Assembly: GCF_026342435.1 (NCBI RefSeq)
Contig: NZ_JAPEMT010000001.1
Location: forward strand, 310,001 to 374,000
DNA: 64,000 nucleotides
Reading direction: 5' to 3'
DNA from: Streptomyces sp. NBC_00237
Lineage (GTDB): Bacteria > Actinomycetota > Actinomycetes > Streptomycetales > Streptomycetaceae
This document shows positions 49,728 to 58,437 of the stretch, one piece after another. The position numbers and the translations under genes are program-made. Under the pieces are notes generated by a model. That model was not told the origin of the DNA. It did not search any database and saw only the letters and a list, made by a program, of their open reading frames with translations. How positions within the stretch are numbered: position 1 is the stretch's first letter; each line of letters starts with the position of its first letter.

Positions 49728-50332
49728 CCACCACGGACCGTCAGGGCGCGGCCAAGCGGGACACGTACACCCCGGAGACGCTGCTCGCCGTGGCGGTGAG
49801 CGTCTTCAACGAGCGCGGCTACGACGGCACGTCCATGGAGCACCTCTCCAAGGCGGCCGGGATCTCCAAGTCGTCCATCTACCACCACGTCTCCGGCAAG
49901 GAGGAGCTGCTGCGGCGTGCGGTCAGCAGGGCGCTGGACGGGCTGTTCGCCGCTCTGGAGGAGCCGAGGGCACAGAGCGGGCGGGCCATCGAGCGCGTCG
50001 AACACGTCACGCGGCGCACCGTCGAGGTGCTGATGGCGGAACTGCCGTACGTGACCCTCCTCCTGAGGGTGCGCGGAAACACCCAGACGGAGCGGTGGGC
50101 GCTGGAGCGGCGGCGCGAGTTCGACCAGCAGGTCGCGGACCTGCTGAAGGCGGCGGCCGCCGACGGGGACCTGCGGGCCGACGTGGACATCCGGCTGGCG
50201 ACGCGGCTGCTCTTCGGGATGATCAACTCGCTGGTGGAGTGGTACCGGCCGCATCCCGACGGGGCCGCGGAGCAGGAGCAGCTGGTGGACACCGTCGTAC
50301 GGATGGCCTTCGACGGGCTGCGTACGGACTGA
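49724..50332 (+). CDS. paaR: TetR family regulator of phenylacetate genes (PaaR-like)
   Basis: 202 residues. N-terminal TetR HTH (about 17-63; AVSVFNERGYDGTSMEHLSK and AAGISKSSIYHHVSGKEELL) and an all-helical C-terminal ligand domain. It is translationally coupled to paaH, and three matching ACCGnnCGnnCGGT-type palindromes lie in front of paaA, paaH/paaN and bkdA. By family knowledge PaaR represses paa genes and is released by phenylacetyl-CoA. The name rests on this context. Confidence 0.85.
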   Translation: MTTTDRQGAAKRDTYTPETLLAVAVSVFNERGYDGTSMEHLSKAAGISKSSIYHHVSGKEELLRRAVSRALDGLFAALEEPRAQSGRAIERVEHVTRRTVEVLMAELPYVTLLLRVRGNTQTERWALERRREFDQQVADLLKAAAADGDLRADVDIRLATRLLFGMINSLVEWYRPHPDGAAEQEQLVDTVVRMAFDGLRTD

Positions 50333-50375
50333 AGGGTCCGACTCTTCCACCGGTCGCCTCTTCGAGGAGGCCGGT

Positions 50376-50924
50376 TCAGTCCTGCGCCGGGCGCTGCGGG
50401 TCCAGGTCGGTCTCCTCGAACACCAGCAGGGTGCGCGTGCTCAGCACCTCGGGGATGGACTGGATCTTCGTCAGAACCAGCTCGCGCAGGGTGCGGTTGT
50501 CCGGGGTGTGCACCAGCAGCAGTACGTCGAAGTCGCCGCTGACCAGCGCTATGTGCGACGCGCCCGGCAGCGCCTGGAGCTCCTCGCGGACCGTCCGCCA
50601 CGAGTTCTGGACGATCTTGAGAGTGATGTACGCGGAGGCTCCCTGGCCCGCCCTCTCGTGGTCGACGCGGGCGCTGAAGCCCCGGATCACGCCGTCGTCG
50701 ATGAGCCGGTTGATGCGCGCGTAGGCATTCGCGCGCGATACGTGCACGTGCTCGGCGACCGACCGTATCGAGGCCCGGCCGTCGGTCTGGAGCATGTGCA
50801 GGATGTCGCGGTCGATGGCGTCCAGCGGGCGGGCCGGAGGCAGGTCGCGGGGGCGGTCCCTGTGGATATCTCCGCCGTTCTGGGAAATGCCGTCACCCGA
50901 TCCGGCCATTTGTTCAGCTGCCAT
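50376..50924 (-). CDS. bkdR: Lrp/AsnC family regulator BkdR
   Basis: 182 residues from ATG 50924, with a GGGGAC site. A 32-residue flexible head is followed by the AsnC HTH (about 35-85, LDAIDRDILHMLQTDGRASIRSVAEHVHVS) and the RAM effector domain. It is divergent from bkdABC, as in other Streptomyces where BkdR controls branched-chain 2-oxoacid dehydrogenase. The 229-bp divergent gap holds a DnaA box and a PaaR-like palindrome. Confidence 0.93.
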   Translation of the reverse strand: MAAEQMAGSGDGISQNGGDIHRDRPRDLPPARPLDAIDRDILHMLQTDGRASIRSVAEHVHVSRANAYARINRLIDDGVIRGFSARVDHERAGQGASAYITLKIVQNSWRTVREELQALPGASHIALVSGDFDVLLLVHTPDNRTLRELVLTKIQSIPEVLSTRTLLVFEETDLDPQRPAQD

Positions 50925-50982
50925 GTCCCCCTGCTTCCCCGCCACGGACGTCCTGCCCCCATCCCAGGCTGTGCAGAACCGT

Positions 50983-50991
50983 TTGTCCACA
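50983..50991 (+). other. Isolated DnaA box
   Basis: TTGTCCACA, a perfect Streptomyces-type box, in the bkdR-bkdA divergent promoter region. Confidence 0.5.
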
Positions 50992-51025
50992 GGCTGATGC
51001 CGCCTGTAGCCAAACTGCATCCACG

Positions 51026-51043
51026 ACCGAACAATCGGTAGGT
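51026..51043. promoter_or_regulatory. PaaR-like operator in the bkdR-bkdA region
   Basis: ACCGAACAATCGGTAGGT, 16/18 identical to the paaA-upstream site. The centre is CA rather than CG. It lies about 110 bp upstream of bkdA. Confidence 0.55.
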
Positions 51044-51153
51044 GAGACGCGCCACATTTCGGCTTCCGGCGCACTCGTGACCATTCCGCTCCTGTGGGTT
51101 CTTTACCCGCCGGGACGGGTTGTCCGCACCGCTCCCACGAGGAGGTGTTCGTC

Positions 51154-52317
51154 GTGACGATTCAAGAGATGCCGGGCAGCACGGCCTACCGGCCCAGCCC
51201 TGCCCCGGCCTGGCAGCCGCGTACCGACCCCGCGCCGCTGCTCCCCGACTCCGAGCCGTACCGCGTGCTCGGCACCGAGGCCGCCGCCGGGGCCGACCCC
51301 GCGCTGCTGCGCAGGCTGTACGCCGAGCTGGTGCGGGGCCGCAGGTACAACGCGCAGGCCACGGCACTCACCCGGCAGGGCCGTCTCGCGGTGTACCCCT
51401 CCAGCACCGGACAGGAGGCGTGCGAGGTCACCGCCGCCATGGTGCTGCGCGAACAGGACTGGCTGTTTCCCTCGTACCGCGACACCCTCGCCGTCGTGGC
51501 GCGCGGCCTGGACCCCGTCCAGGCGCTGACGCTGCTGCGCGGTGACTGGCACACCGGCTACGACCCCCGCGAGACCCGCATAGCCCCCCTGTGCACGCCC
51601 CTGGCCACCCAGCTGCCGCACGCGGTGGGCCTCGCCCACGCGGCCCGCCTCAAGGGCGACGACGTGGTCGCGCTCGCCATGGTCGGCGACGGCGGCACCA
51701 GCGAGGGCGACTTCCACGAGGCGCTGAACTTCGCCGCCGTCTGGCAGGCCCCGGTCGTCTTCCTCGTGCAGAACAACGGCTTCGCCATCTCCGTGCCGCT
51801 CGCCAAGCAGACCGCCGCCCCCTCCCTCGCCCACAAGGCCGTCGGATACGGAATGCCGGGCAGGCTGGTCGACGGCAACGACGCGGCGGCCATGCACGAG
51901 GTGCTCACCGAGGCCGTCGAGCGTGCCCGGCGCGGCGGCGGTCCCACGCTGATCGAGGCCGTCACCTACCGCATGGAAGCCCACACCAACGCCGACGACG
52001 CCACCCGCTACCGCGGTGACTCCGAGGTGGACGCCTGGCGGGCCCACGACCCGATCGCCCTGCTGGAGCGGGAGCTGACGACGCGCGGACTGCTCGACGA
52101 CGACGGCATACGGGAGGCCAAGGAGGCAGCCGAGACCATGGCCGCCGACCTGCGCGCCGGGATGAACGCGGAGCCGGTGCTCGACCCGATGGACTTGTTC
52201 ACCCACGTCTACGCGGAGCGCACCGAGCAGCTCCGCGAGCAGGAGGCCCAGTTGCGGGCAGAGCTGCAAGCGGAAGCAGACGCGGAAGCATCTCCAGAAG
52301 CGGAGGACGGGCGATGA
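51154..52317 (+). CDS. bkdA: Branched-chain 2-oxoacid dehydrogenase E1 alpha subunit
   Basis: 387 residues from GTG 51154 after GAGGAGGTG. The thiamine diphosphate motif GDGGTSEGDFHEALNFAAVWQAPVVFLVQNN (about 181-211) and YPSSTGQEACEV identify the E1 alpha family. With BkdB it decarboxylates 2-oxo acids from Val, Leu and Ile to acyl-CoA starters used for fatty acids and polyketides. Its stop overlaps the bkdB ATG by 4 bp. Confidence 0.95.
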   Translation: MTIQEMPGSTAYRPSPAPAWQPRTDPAPLLPDSEPYRVLGTEAAAGADPALLRRLYAELVRGRRYNAQATALTRQGRLAVYPSSTGQEACEVTAAMVLREQDWLFPSYRDTLAVVARGLDPVQALTLLRGDWHTGYDPRETRIAPLCTPLATQLPHAVGLAHAARLKGDDVVALAMVGDGGTSEGDFHEALNFAAVWQAPVVFLVQNNGFAISVPLAKQTAAPSLAHKAVGYGMPGRLVDGNDAAAMHEVLTEAVERARRGGGPTLIEAVTYRMEAHTNADDATRYRGDSEVDAWRAHDPIALLERELTTRGLLDDDGIREAKEAAETMAADLRAGMNAEPVLDPMDLFTHVYAERTEQLREQEAQLRAELQAEADAEASPEAEDGR

Positions 52318-53339
52318 GCAGCACCACCGTGGCCCCCGGTACGAAGAAGACGGCCGCGAAGCCCGCGAGCATGGCCCAGGCCCTCCAGCGAGCCCTGCGC
52401 GACGCGATGGCCGAGGACCCGACCGTGCACGTCATGGGCGAGGACGTCGGCGCGCTCGGCGGCGTCTTCCGCATCACCGACGGGCTGGTCAAGGAATTCG
52501 GCGAGGACCGCTGCACGGACACTCCGCTCGCCGAGGCGGGCATACTCGGTGCGGCCGTCGGCATGGCGATGTACGGGCTGCGGCCGGTCGTGGAGATGCA
52601 GTTCGACGCGTTCGCCTACCCGGCGTTCGAGCAGCTCGCCAGCCACGTCGCCAAGATGCGCAACCGCACGCGCGGTGCCCTCCCCATGCCGCTCACGATC
52701 CGGATTCCGTACGGCGGGGGCATCGGCGGCGTCGAGCACCACAGCGACTCCTCCGAGGCGTACTACATGGCCACGCCGGGGCTGCACGTCGTCACTCCGG
52801 CGACCGTCGAGGACGCGTACGGCATGCTGCGCGAGGCCATCGCCTCCGACGACCCGGTCGTCTTCCTGGAGCCCAAGCGGCTGTACTGGTCCAAGGCCGA
52901 CTGGAAGCCGGACGCCCCGGCAACCGTCGCCCCGATAGGCAAGGCGGTCGTCCGCCGTCCCGGCCGCAGCGCCACCCTGATCACGTACGGGCCGTCCCTG
53001 CCGGTTTGCCTGGAGGCCGCGGAGGCGGCGACGGCGGAGGGCTGGGACCTGGAGGTCGTCGACCTGCGCACGCTGGTGCCGTTCGACGACGAGACGGTGG
53101 CCGCGTCGGTGCGGCGCACCGGGCGCGCGGTCGTGGTGCACGAGTCCGCCGGGTTCGGCGGACCCGGCGGCGAGATAGCCGCCCGGATCACCGAGCGCTG
53201 CTTCCACCACCTGGAGGCCCCCGTGCTGCGCGTGGCCGGGCTGGACGTGCCGTACCCGCCGCCGATGCTGGAGCGCCACCACCTGCCCGGCGTGGACCGG
53301 GTACTGGACGCGGTCGCCCGGCTCCAGTGGGAGGACTAG
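52314..53339 (+). CDS. bkdB: Branched-chain 2-oxoacid dehydrogenase E1 beta subunit
   Basis: 341 residues. Pyrimidine-binding domain (MGEDVGALGGVFRIT, FDTPLAE-like CTDTPLAEAGILG) and transketolase C-terminal domain (GRSATLITYG...VVVHESAGFGGPGGE). ATG 52314 overlaps bkdA (ATGA). It forms the alpha2beta2 E1 with BkdA. Confidence 0.95.
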   Translation: MSSTTVAPGTKKTAAKPASMAQALQRALRDAMAEDPTVHVMGEDVGALGGVFRITDGLVKEFGEDRCTDTPLAEAGILGAAVGMAMYGLRPVVEMQFDAFAYPAFEQLASHVAKMRNRTRGALPMPLTIRIPYGGGIGGVEHHSDSSEAYYMATPGLHVVTPATVEDAYGMLREAIASDDPVVFLEPKRLYWSKADWKPDAPATVAPIGKAVVRRPGRSATLITYGPSLPVCLEAAEAATAEGWDLEVVDLRTLVPFDDETVAASVRRTGRAVVVHESAGFGGPGGEIAARITERCFHHLEAPVLRVAGLDVPYPPPMLERHHLPGVDRVLDAVARLQWED

Positions 53340-53341
53340 AG

Positions 53342-54754
53342 ATGGCGCACTCTTCTGGAATGGCGAGTCTGGAGTTCAAGCTGCCGGACCTCGGTGAGGG
53401 GCTGACCGAGGCGGAGATCGTGCGCTGGCTGGTGAAGGTCGGCGACGTCGTCGCCGTCGACCAGCCAGTGGTCGAGGTCGAGACGGCCAAGGCCATGGTC
53501 GAGGTGCCGTGCCCGTACGGGGGCGTGGTCACCGCGCGCTTCGGCGAGGAGGGGACGGAGCTGCCCGTCGGGTCGCCGCTGCTGACGGTGGCGGTGGGCG
53601 CGGACGCGTCGGCCGACGCCCCCTCGGCGAACGGCGCCGACACCGATTCCGGTTCGGGGAACGTCCTGGTCGGGTACGGCACGACGGCCCCGGCTGCGCG
53701 TCGGCGCAGGGTGCGGCCCGGGGGGATGAGCCCTGCCACGGCTACCGCCGCACCGGTGGCGGCAACGCCTGTCGCGGCTGTCCCGGCTGCGGCTGCCCCG
53801 GCTTCCGGCGCGGTGGTCTCCACTGCGATGCCCACTCCCGCCGCGCCCGCAGCTCCGGTGCCGTCCGCCGGTTCCGTGCCGGTGATCTCTCCTCTCGTAC
53901 GGCGACTGGCCCGCGAGAACGGTCTCGATCTGTGGCAGCTGAGCGGGTCGGGGCCGGACGGGCTCATCCTCCGCGGCGATGTGGAGCAGGCACTCCGCGC
54001 GCCAGAGCCCGCCCCAGCCGCTCTCATCGCACCGGCCGTCCCGGCGACCGGAACTCCCGCGCCCGTTACGCGCATCCCCCTCAAGGGCGTGCGCGGAGCC
54101 GTCGCCGACAAGCTGTCCCGCAGCCGCCGCGAGATACCCGACGCCACCTGCTGGGTGGACGCCGACGCGACCGAGCTGATGGCCGCCCGCGCCGCCATGA
54201 ACAGCGTCGGCACCGGTGCCAAGGTGTCGGTCCTGGCGCTGCTCGCCCGCATCTGCACGGCGGCTCTGGCCCGCTTCCCCGAGCTCAACTCCACCGTGGA
54301 CACCGAGGCCCGCGAGGTCGTCCGGCTGTCCGAGGTGCATCTGGGGTTCGCCGCCCAGACCGAGCGCGGTCTCGTCGTTCCGGTCGTCCGCGACGCGCAC
54401 ACGCGCAGCGTGGACTCCCTGGGCGAGGAGCTCGTACGGCTCACCGACGCGGCCAGGGCAGGCAGGCTCACCCCGGCCCAGCTCACCGGCGGCACGTTCA
54501 CCCTGAACAACTACGGGGTGTTCGGCGTCGACGGCTCCACGCCGATCATCAACCACCCCGAGGCGGCCATGCTCGGCGTCGGTCGCATCGTGCCGAAGCC
54601 GTGGGTGCACGAGGGACAGCTGGCGGTGCGCCAGGTCGTCCAGTTGTCGCTGACCTTCGACCACCGGGTCTGCGACGGCGGCACCGCGGGCGGCTTCCTG
54701 CGGTACGTCGCCGACTGCGTCGAGCACCCGGCGGTGCTGCTGCGCAGCCTCTGA
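53342..54754 (+). CDS. bkdC: Branched-chain 2-oxoacid dehydrogenase E2 (dihydrolipoyl acyltransferase)
   Basis: 470 residues. A lipoyl domain (about 8-85, lipoyl Lys50 in VEVETAKAMVEV) is followed by an Ala/Pro linker, an E3-binding domain (about 180-216, ISPLVRRLARENGLDLWQLSGSGPDGLILRGDV) and the catalytic domain with DHRVCDG near the C-terminus. It starts 3 bp after the bkdB stop. The E3 lipoamide dehydrogenase is elsewhere. Confidence 0.95.
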   Translation: MAHSSGMASLEFKLPDLGEGLTEAEIVRWLVKVGDVVAVDQPVVEVETAKAMVEVPCPYGGVVTARFGEEGTELPVGSPLLTVAVGADASADAPSANGADTDSGSGNVLVGYGTTAPAARRRRVRPGGMSPATATAAPVAATPVAAVPAAAAPASGAVVSTAMPTPAAPAAPVPSAGSVPVISPLVRRLARENGLDLWQLSGSGPDGLILRGDVEQALRAPEPAPAALIAPAVPATGTPAPVTRIPLKGVRGAVADKLSRSRREIPDATCWVDADATELMAARAAMNSVGTGAKVSVLALLARICTAALARFPELNSTVDTEAREVVRLSEVHLGFAAQTERGLVVPVVRDAHTRSVDSLGEELVRLTDAARAGRLTPAQLTGGTFTLNNYGVFGVDGSTPIINHPEAAMLGVGRIVPKPWVHEGQLAVRQVVQLSLTFDHRVCDGGTAGGFLRYVADCVEHPAVLLRSL

Positions 54755-54809
54755 GGCCCCAAGGCTCAAGGCCCCGACTGCCCGGGGAGCGTCGCGCCGC
54801 TCCGGACGT

Positions 54810-54834
54810 CCCCTCGCCGACGGCGGGCGAGGGG
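54810..54834. terminator. Possible terminator after bkdABC
   Basis: A 9-bp stem CCCCTCGCC/GGCGAGGGG with a 7-nt loop, 56 bp after bkdC and just before the next gene. Confidence 0.5.
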
Positions 54835-54854
54835 GCCCGGCCATACTTCGGGGC

Positions 54855-55799
54855 ATGACTGCCCATGCGTATGACGCCGTCGTGCTGTCCGGGGGCGCCG
54901 GGCGGCGGCTCGGCCGAGTCGACAAGGCCACCGTGCGGGTCGGCGGCCGGACCCTGCTCGCCCGGGTCCTGACGGCCTGTGACGGGGCCGGAACCACCGT
55001 GGTCGTCGGCGGCAGGCACCCCACCGCGCGCCCCGTGACCTGGGCGCGCGAGGACCCGCCCGGCGGCGGGCCGCTGGCCGCGCTCGCCGCCGGGGTCCGC
55101 GAGACCCGGGCCGAGACGGTCCTCGTGCTCTCCGTGGACCTGCCGTTCGTGGACCGCGTGACGGTCGACACGCTCGTACGGGCCGTGGCGGGCGACCCGG
55201 CCACCAATGCGGCCCTCCTCGTCGACGCCACGCGGCGCGACCAGCCCCTCGTGGCCGTCTACCGGGCCGAGCCCCTGCGCCGCGAACTCGCCCTGCTGGC
55301 TGCCGAGTACGGGTCCCTCTCCGGTCTCCCGCTGCGGCTGCTCACCGCCGAGCTCGCCCTCACTCGTGTCACCGCCGCCGATCCCCTCGCCTCCTTCGAC
55401 TGCGACACCTGGGAAGACATCGCAGCGGCCCGTGCCCGCATCAGGGAGCATGGGCACGTGCTGGATGAATGGATCACCGCAGTCAAGGACGAACTCGGCC
55501 TCGATCTCGACGTCGACACCCCCCTCCTCCTCGACCTCGCGCGCGACGCCGCGCACGGCGTCGCCCGACCCGCCGCTCCTCTGACGACGTTCCTGGTCGG
55601 TTACGCCGCCGGCCGGGCCGGGGCCGACGGCCCCCAGGCCCTGGCCGAAGCCGTCGCCAAGGCCACCGCTCTCGCGGCCCGCTGGGCAGCCGAGGCCGAC
55701 GACGCTCCGGGCTCGGGCTCGGGCTCGGGCTCGGGTTCGGGTTCGGGCTCGGGTTCCGGACCCGACGGATCCGGCAGCGGTCAGGCGGGCCCGGCATGA
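54855..55799 (+). CDS. MobA-like NTP transferase with C-terminal DUF6457 domain
   Basis: 314 residues. The nucleotidyltransferase domain (about 1-190) has LSGGAGRRLGRVDKA, WAREDPPGGGPLAAL and LSVDLPFV. A DUF6457 domain (about 200-280, LDEWITAVKDELGLD) and a Gly/Ser dipeptide tail (GSGSG, 285-303) follow. MobA attaches GMP to molybdopterin; this family is often annotated as molybdenum cofactor guanylyltransferase. Its stop overlaps the moeA start (ATGA), which supports that role. The exact reaction is inferred. Confidence 0.88.
   Translation: MTAHAYDAVVLSGGAGRRLGRVDKATVRVGGRTLLARVLTACDGAGTTVVVGGRHPTARPVTWAREDPPGGGPLAALAAGVRETRAETVLVLSVDLPFVDRVTVDTLVRAVAGDPATNAALLVDATRRDQPLVAVYRAEPLRRELALLAAEYGSLSGLPLRLLTAELALTRVTAADPLASFDCDTWEDIAAARARIREHGHVLDEWITAVKDELGLDLDVDTPLLLDLARDAAHGVARPAAPLTTFLVGYAAGRAGADGPQALAEAVAKATALAARWAAEADDAPGSGSGSGSGSGSGSGSGPDGSGSGQAGPA
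55709..55756 (+). repeat. Hexanucleotide tandem repeat inside the mobA-like gene
   Basis: Eight 6-bp units of GGGCTC or GGGTTC encoding the Gly-Ser tail. Length change would keep the frame, so this is a likely variable tract. Confidence 0.85.
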
Positions 55800-57196
55800 A
55801 CGACACAGAGCACGAGATCGACGGCATCGACCAGGCCCTCGCCCTCGTCAGCCGTACGCAGCCCGCAGCACCCGCCGTGCCCGCTCCCGCCGCCGAAGCC
55901 CCCGCCGAGACGGCCCTCCCGACCGACCCGGCGGACTCCGGGGCCCCCGCCGCAGGACCCGCCAACAGCGACACGGCCCCCGCGCACCCCACCTCCACCC
56001 CCTGGCCCGAGGCCCGCGCCGCCGCCGCGCTCGCCGGGCGCACGGCACCGGCCCGCCCCCGCCGCGTACCCCTGGAGCAGGCCCTCGCGCAGATCCTCGC
56101 CGAGCCGCTCGAAGCCCTCACCGACCTGCCGTCCTTCGACACCTCCGCCATGGACGGCTGGGCCGTGGCCGGGCCGGGACCCTGGTCCTTCCAGGACGGC
56201 GCAGGCATCCTCGCCGGGCGCGCCGCCCCCGACCCGCTGGGCGACGGCGAAGCCGTACGGATCGCCACCGGGGCCCGCATCCCCGCCGAGGCGACCGCCG
56301 TCATCCGCAGCGAGCACGCCCACGCCGACGAGGGCAAGCAACGGCTCCACGCGCAGCGCGAGGTGATCCCCGGTCAGGACATCCGCCCGCGCGGCCAGGA
56401 GTGCCGCACCGGCGACCGCCTGCTGCCCTCGGGGTCCGTGGTGACCCCTGCGGTCCTCGGACTGGCAGCCGCCGCCGGGTACGACACGCTGCTGACCGTC
56501 CCCCGCCCCACCGTGGAAGTGCTCGTCCTGGGCGACGAGTTGCTGACGTCCGGGCTGCCCCGCGACGGCATGGTCCGCGACGCCCTCGGCCCTCTGCTCG
56601 CACCGTGGCTGCGGGCGCTCGGCGCGGAGGTGCTGGACACCCGGTGCCTGGGCGACGACCCGGAGGCGCTGCGCAGGGCAGTCCTGGGTTCCGAGGCCGA
56701 TGTCGTCGTCACCACCGGGGGCACCGCCGCCGGACCCGTCGACCACGTGCACCCGATCCTCGCCGCCATCGGCGCCGAACTCCTCGTGGACGGCGTAGAC
56801 GTGCGCCCCGGCCACCCCATGCTGCTGGCCAGGATCGCTCCCGACACCCACCTGGTCGGGCTGCCCGGCAACCCCCTTGCCGCCGTGTCCGGTCTGCTGA
56901 CGCTGGCCGAGCCGCTGCTGCGGGCGCTCGCCCACCGACCGGCCCCCGAGCCGTACCGTGCTCCGGTGCGCGACGACGTTCCCGGCCATCCGGTCTCGAC
57001 CCGCCTGGTGCCCGTCACCCACCGCGCGGACTCCACCGGAGCGGAGCACGCCGTGCCCCTGCACTACAACGGACCGGCGATGCTGCGCGGGATCGCGGCG
57101 GCCGACGGTCTGGCCGTCGTGCCGCCCGGTGGCGCACGGGCCGGAGACGAACTGGAAATCCTCGACCTGCCCTGGGCCGAGGGATGTTTCACGTGA
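55796..57196 (+). CDS. moeA: Molybdopterin molybdotransferase MoeA
   Basis: 466 residues from ATG 55796 (ATGA overlap). A disordered Ala/Pro head (20-70) is followed by MoeA domains: FDTSAMDGWAV (about 116-126), IATGARIPAEATAVI, VLVLGDELL, VTTGGTAAGPVDHV, GLPGNPLAAVSGL and a C-terminal beta domain. It inserts molybdate into adenylated molybdopterin. The last codons (GCFT) and stop are encoded inside a parS site. Confidence 0.94.
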   Translation: MNDTEHEIDGIDQALALVSRTQPAAPAVPAPAAEAPAETALPTDPADSGAPAAGPANSDTAPAHPTSTPWPEARAAAALAGRTAPARPRRVPLEQALAQILAEPLEALTDLPSFDTSAMDGWAVAGPGPWSFQDGAGILAGRAAPDPLGDGEAVRIATGARIPAEATAVIRSEHAHADEGKQRLHAQREVIPGQDIRPRGQECRTGDRLLPSGSVVTPAVLGLAAAAGYDTLLTVPRPTVEVLVLGDELLTSGLPRDGMVRDALGPLLAPWLRALGAEVLDTRCLGDDPEALRRAVLGSEADVVVTTGGTAAGPVDHVHPILAAIGAELLVDGVDVRPGHPMLLARIAPDTHLVGLPGNPLAAVSGLLTLAEPLLRALAHRPAPEPYRAPVRDDVPGHPVSTRLVPVTHRADSTGAEHAVPLHYNGPAMLRGIAAADGLAVVPPGGARAGDELEILDLPWAEGCFT

Positions 57197-57199
57197 AAC
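57186..57199. other. ParB binding site parS overlapping the moeA stop
   Basis: An exact GTTTCACGTGAAAC; the moeA TGA is bases 9-11 of the site (57194-57196). Confidence 0.93.
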
Positions 57200-57233
57200 A
57201 TCCGGGCTCATGGAAGCCAGGCCGACCGGAAGG

Positions 57234-58337
57234 ATGTTTCACGTGAAACTGCCAGGCCATGACGCGATGGCACGGGAAGCGGACGAGCACCTGATCACCG
57301 CGCCGGTGAAGCTGCCCAAGCGTGTCGTCGAGCGCCCGCTGCGGCAGGTCGCCAAGCGTCTGCTGATGGCGATGGTGGTGCTCGCGGTGACCGTCCTCAT
57401 CGTGTGGATCGACCGTGACGGCTACCACGACAACTCCGACGGTGGCGTGGATCTCCTCGATGCCGTCTACTACTCGACCGTCACCCTCTCCACCACGGGG
57501 TACGGCGACATCGTCCCGTACAGCGACGGGGCGCGGCTCACCAATGTGCTGCTCGTGACGCCGCTGCGGGTTCTGTTCCTGATCATCCTGGTCGGTACCA
57601 CTCTCGAAGTCCTCACCGAGCGGACGCGGGAAGAGTTCCGGCTGAATCGCTGGAGGTCCCAGTTGCGAGACCACACTGTCGTCATCGGATACGGGACGAA
57701 GGGCCGGTCCGCGATGCAGACCCTCATCGCCACGGGTCTGAAGAAGGACCAGATCGTCGTTGTCGACCCGAGCGCGAAGGTCATCGAGACCTGCACGGCG
57801 GAGGGCCTGACGGGCGTGGTCGGCGACGCCACGCGCAGCGACGTACTGCTGCGCGCGGAGCTCCAGAGGGCTCGCCAGATCGTCATCGCCACCCAGCGCG
57901 ACGACACGGCGGTCCTGGTCACCCTCACCGCCCGCCAGCTCAACCGGGGCGCGAAGATCGTCGCCGCGGTCCGTGAGGAGGAGAACGCGCCACTGCTGCG
58001 GCAGTCCGGTGCGGACGCCGTCATCACCAGCGCGAGCGCGGCGGGCCGCCTGCTGGGCCTGTCGGTGCTCAGCCCGAGCGCGGGCACGGTCATGGAGGAC
58101 CTGATCCAGCAGGGTTCGGGCCTGGACCTGATCGAGCGACCGGTCATAAAGAGCGAGGTGGGCAAGAACGTCCGGGAGACCGAGGACCTGGTGGTGAGCG
58201 TGCTGCGCGGACACCGGCTGCTCGGTTACGACGACCCGAAGGCCAGCCCCCTCCAGCTCACCGACCGGGTCATCGCGATCGTGCGGGCCGTTCCGGGAGC
58301 GGAGGAGTCGGACATGAGGTTCAGCTCGGCGGACTGA
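57234..58337 (+). CDS. Potassium channel with TrkA-N (RCK) domain
   Basis: 367 residues if started at ATG 57234 (MFHVKLPGHD); ATG 57210 and 57267 are also in frame and none has an ideal ribosome site. Two membrane segments (about 43-58 and 103-125) flank a pore loop with the selectivity filter TTGYGD (87-92). A Rossmann TrkA-N domain (VVIGYGTKGRSA, about 147) and a TrkA-C-like end follow. It is a two-TM potassium channel gated by a ligand on the RCK domain. The parS overlap explains the MFHVK head. Confidence 0.88.
   Translation: MFHVKLPGHDAMAREADEHLITAPVKLPKRVVERPLRQVAKRLLMAMVVLAVTVLIVWIDRDGYHDNSDGGVDLLDAVYYSTVTLSTTGYGDIVPYSDGARLTNVLLVTPLRVLFLIILVGTTLEVLTERTREEFRLNRWRSQLRDHTVVIGYGTKGRSAMQTLIATGLKKDQIVVVDPSAKVIETCTAEGLTGVVGDATRSDVLLRAELQRARQIVIATQRDDTAVLVTLTARQLNRGAKIVAAVREEENAPLLRQSGADAVITSASAAGRLLGLSVLSPSAGTVMEDLIQQGSGLDLIERPVIKSEVGKNVRETEDLVVSVLRGHRLLGYDDPKASPLQLTDRVIAIVRAVPGAEESDMRFSSAD
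57236..57249. other. ParB binding site parS at the channel gene start
   Basis: An exact GTTTCACGTGAAAC, 50 bp centre to centre from the previous site. It encodes most of the MFHVK start of the potassium channel. Confidence 0.93.
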
Positions 58338-58437
58338 GGACTCCGTGTCAGGGAGCCCGACAGCGTACGGGGCGGACGCCCGCCGGAGGGCCCAGTCGGG
58401 GCTCTTCGGACTGATCACAGGCACCGGGGGTAGTTTC

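Noticed and set aside
50340..50372. Terminator hairpin between paaR and bkdR
   Set aside because: The inverted repeat is imperfect, with several mismatches, too weak to annotate.
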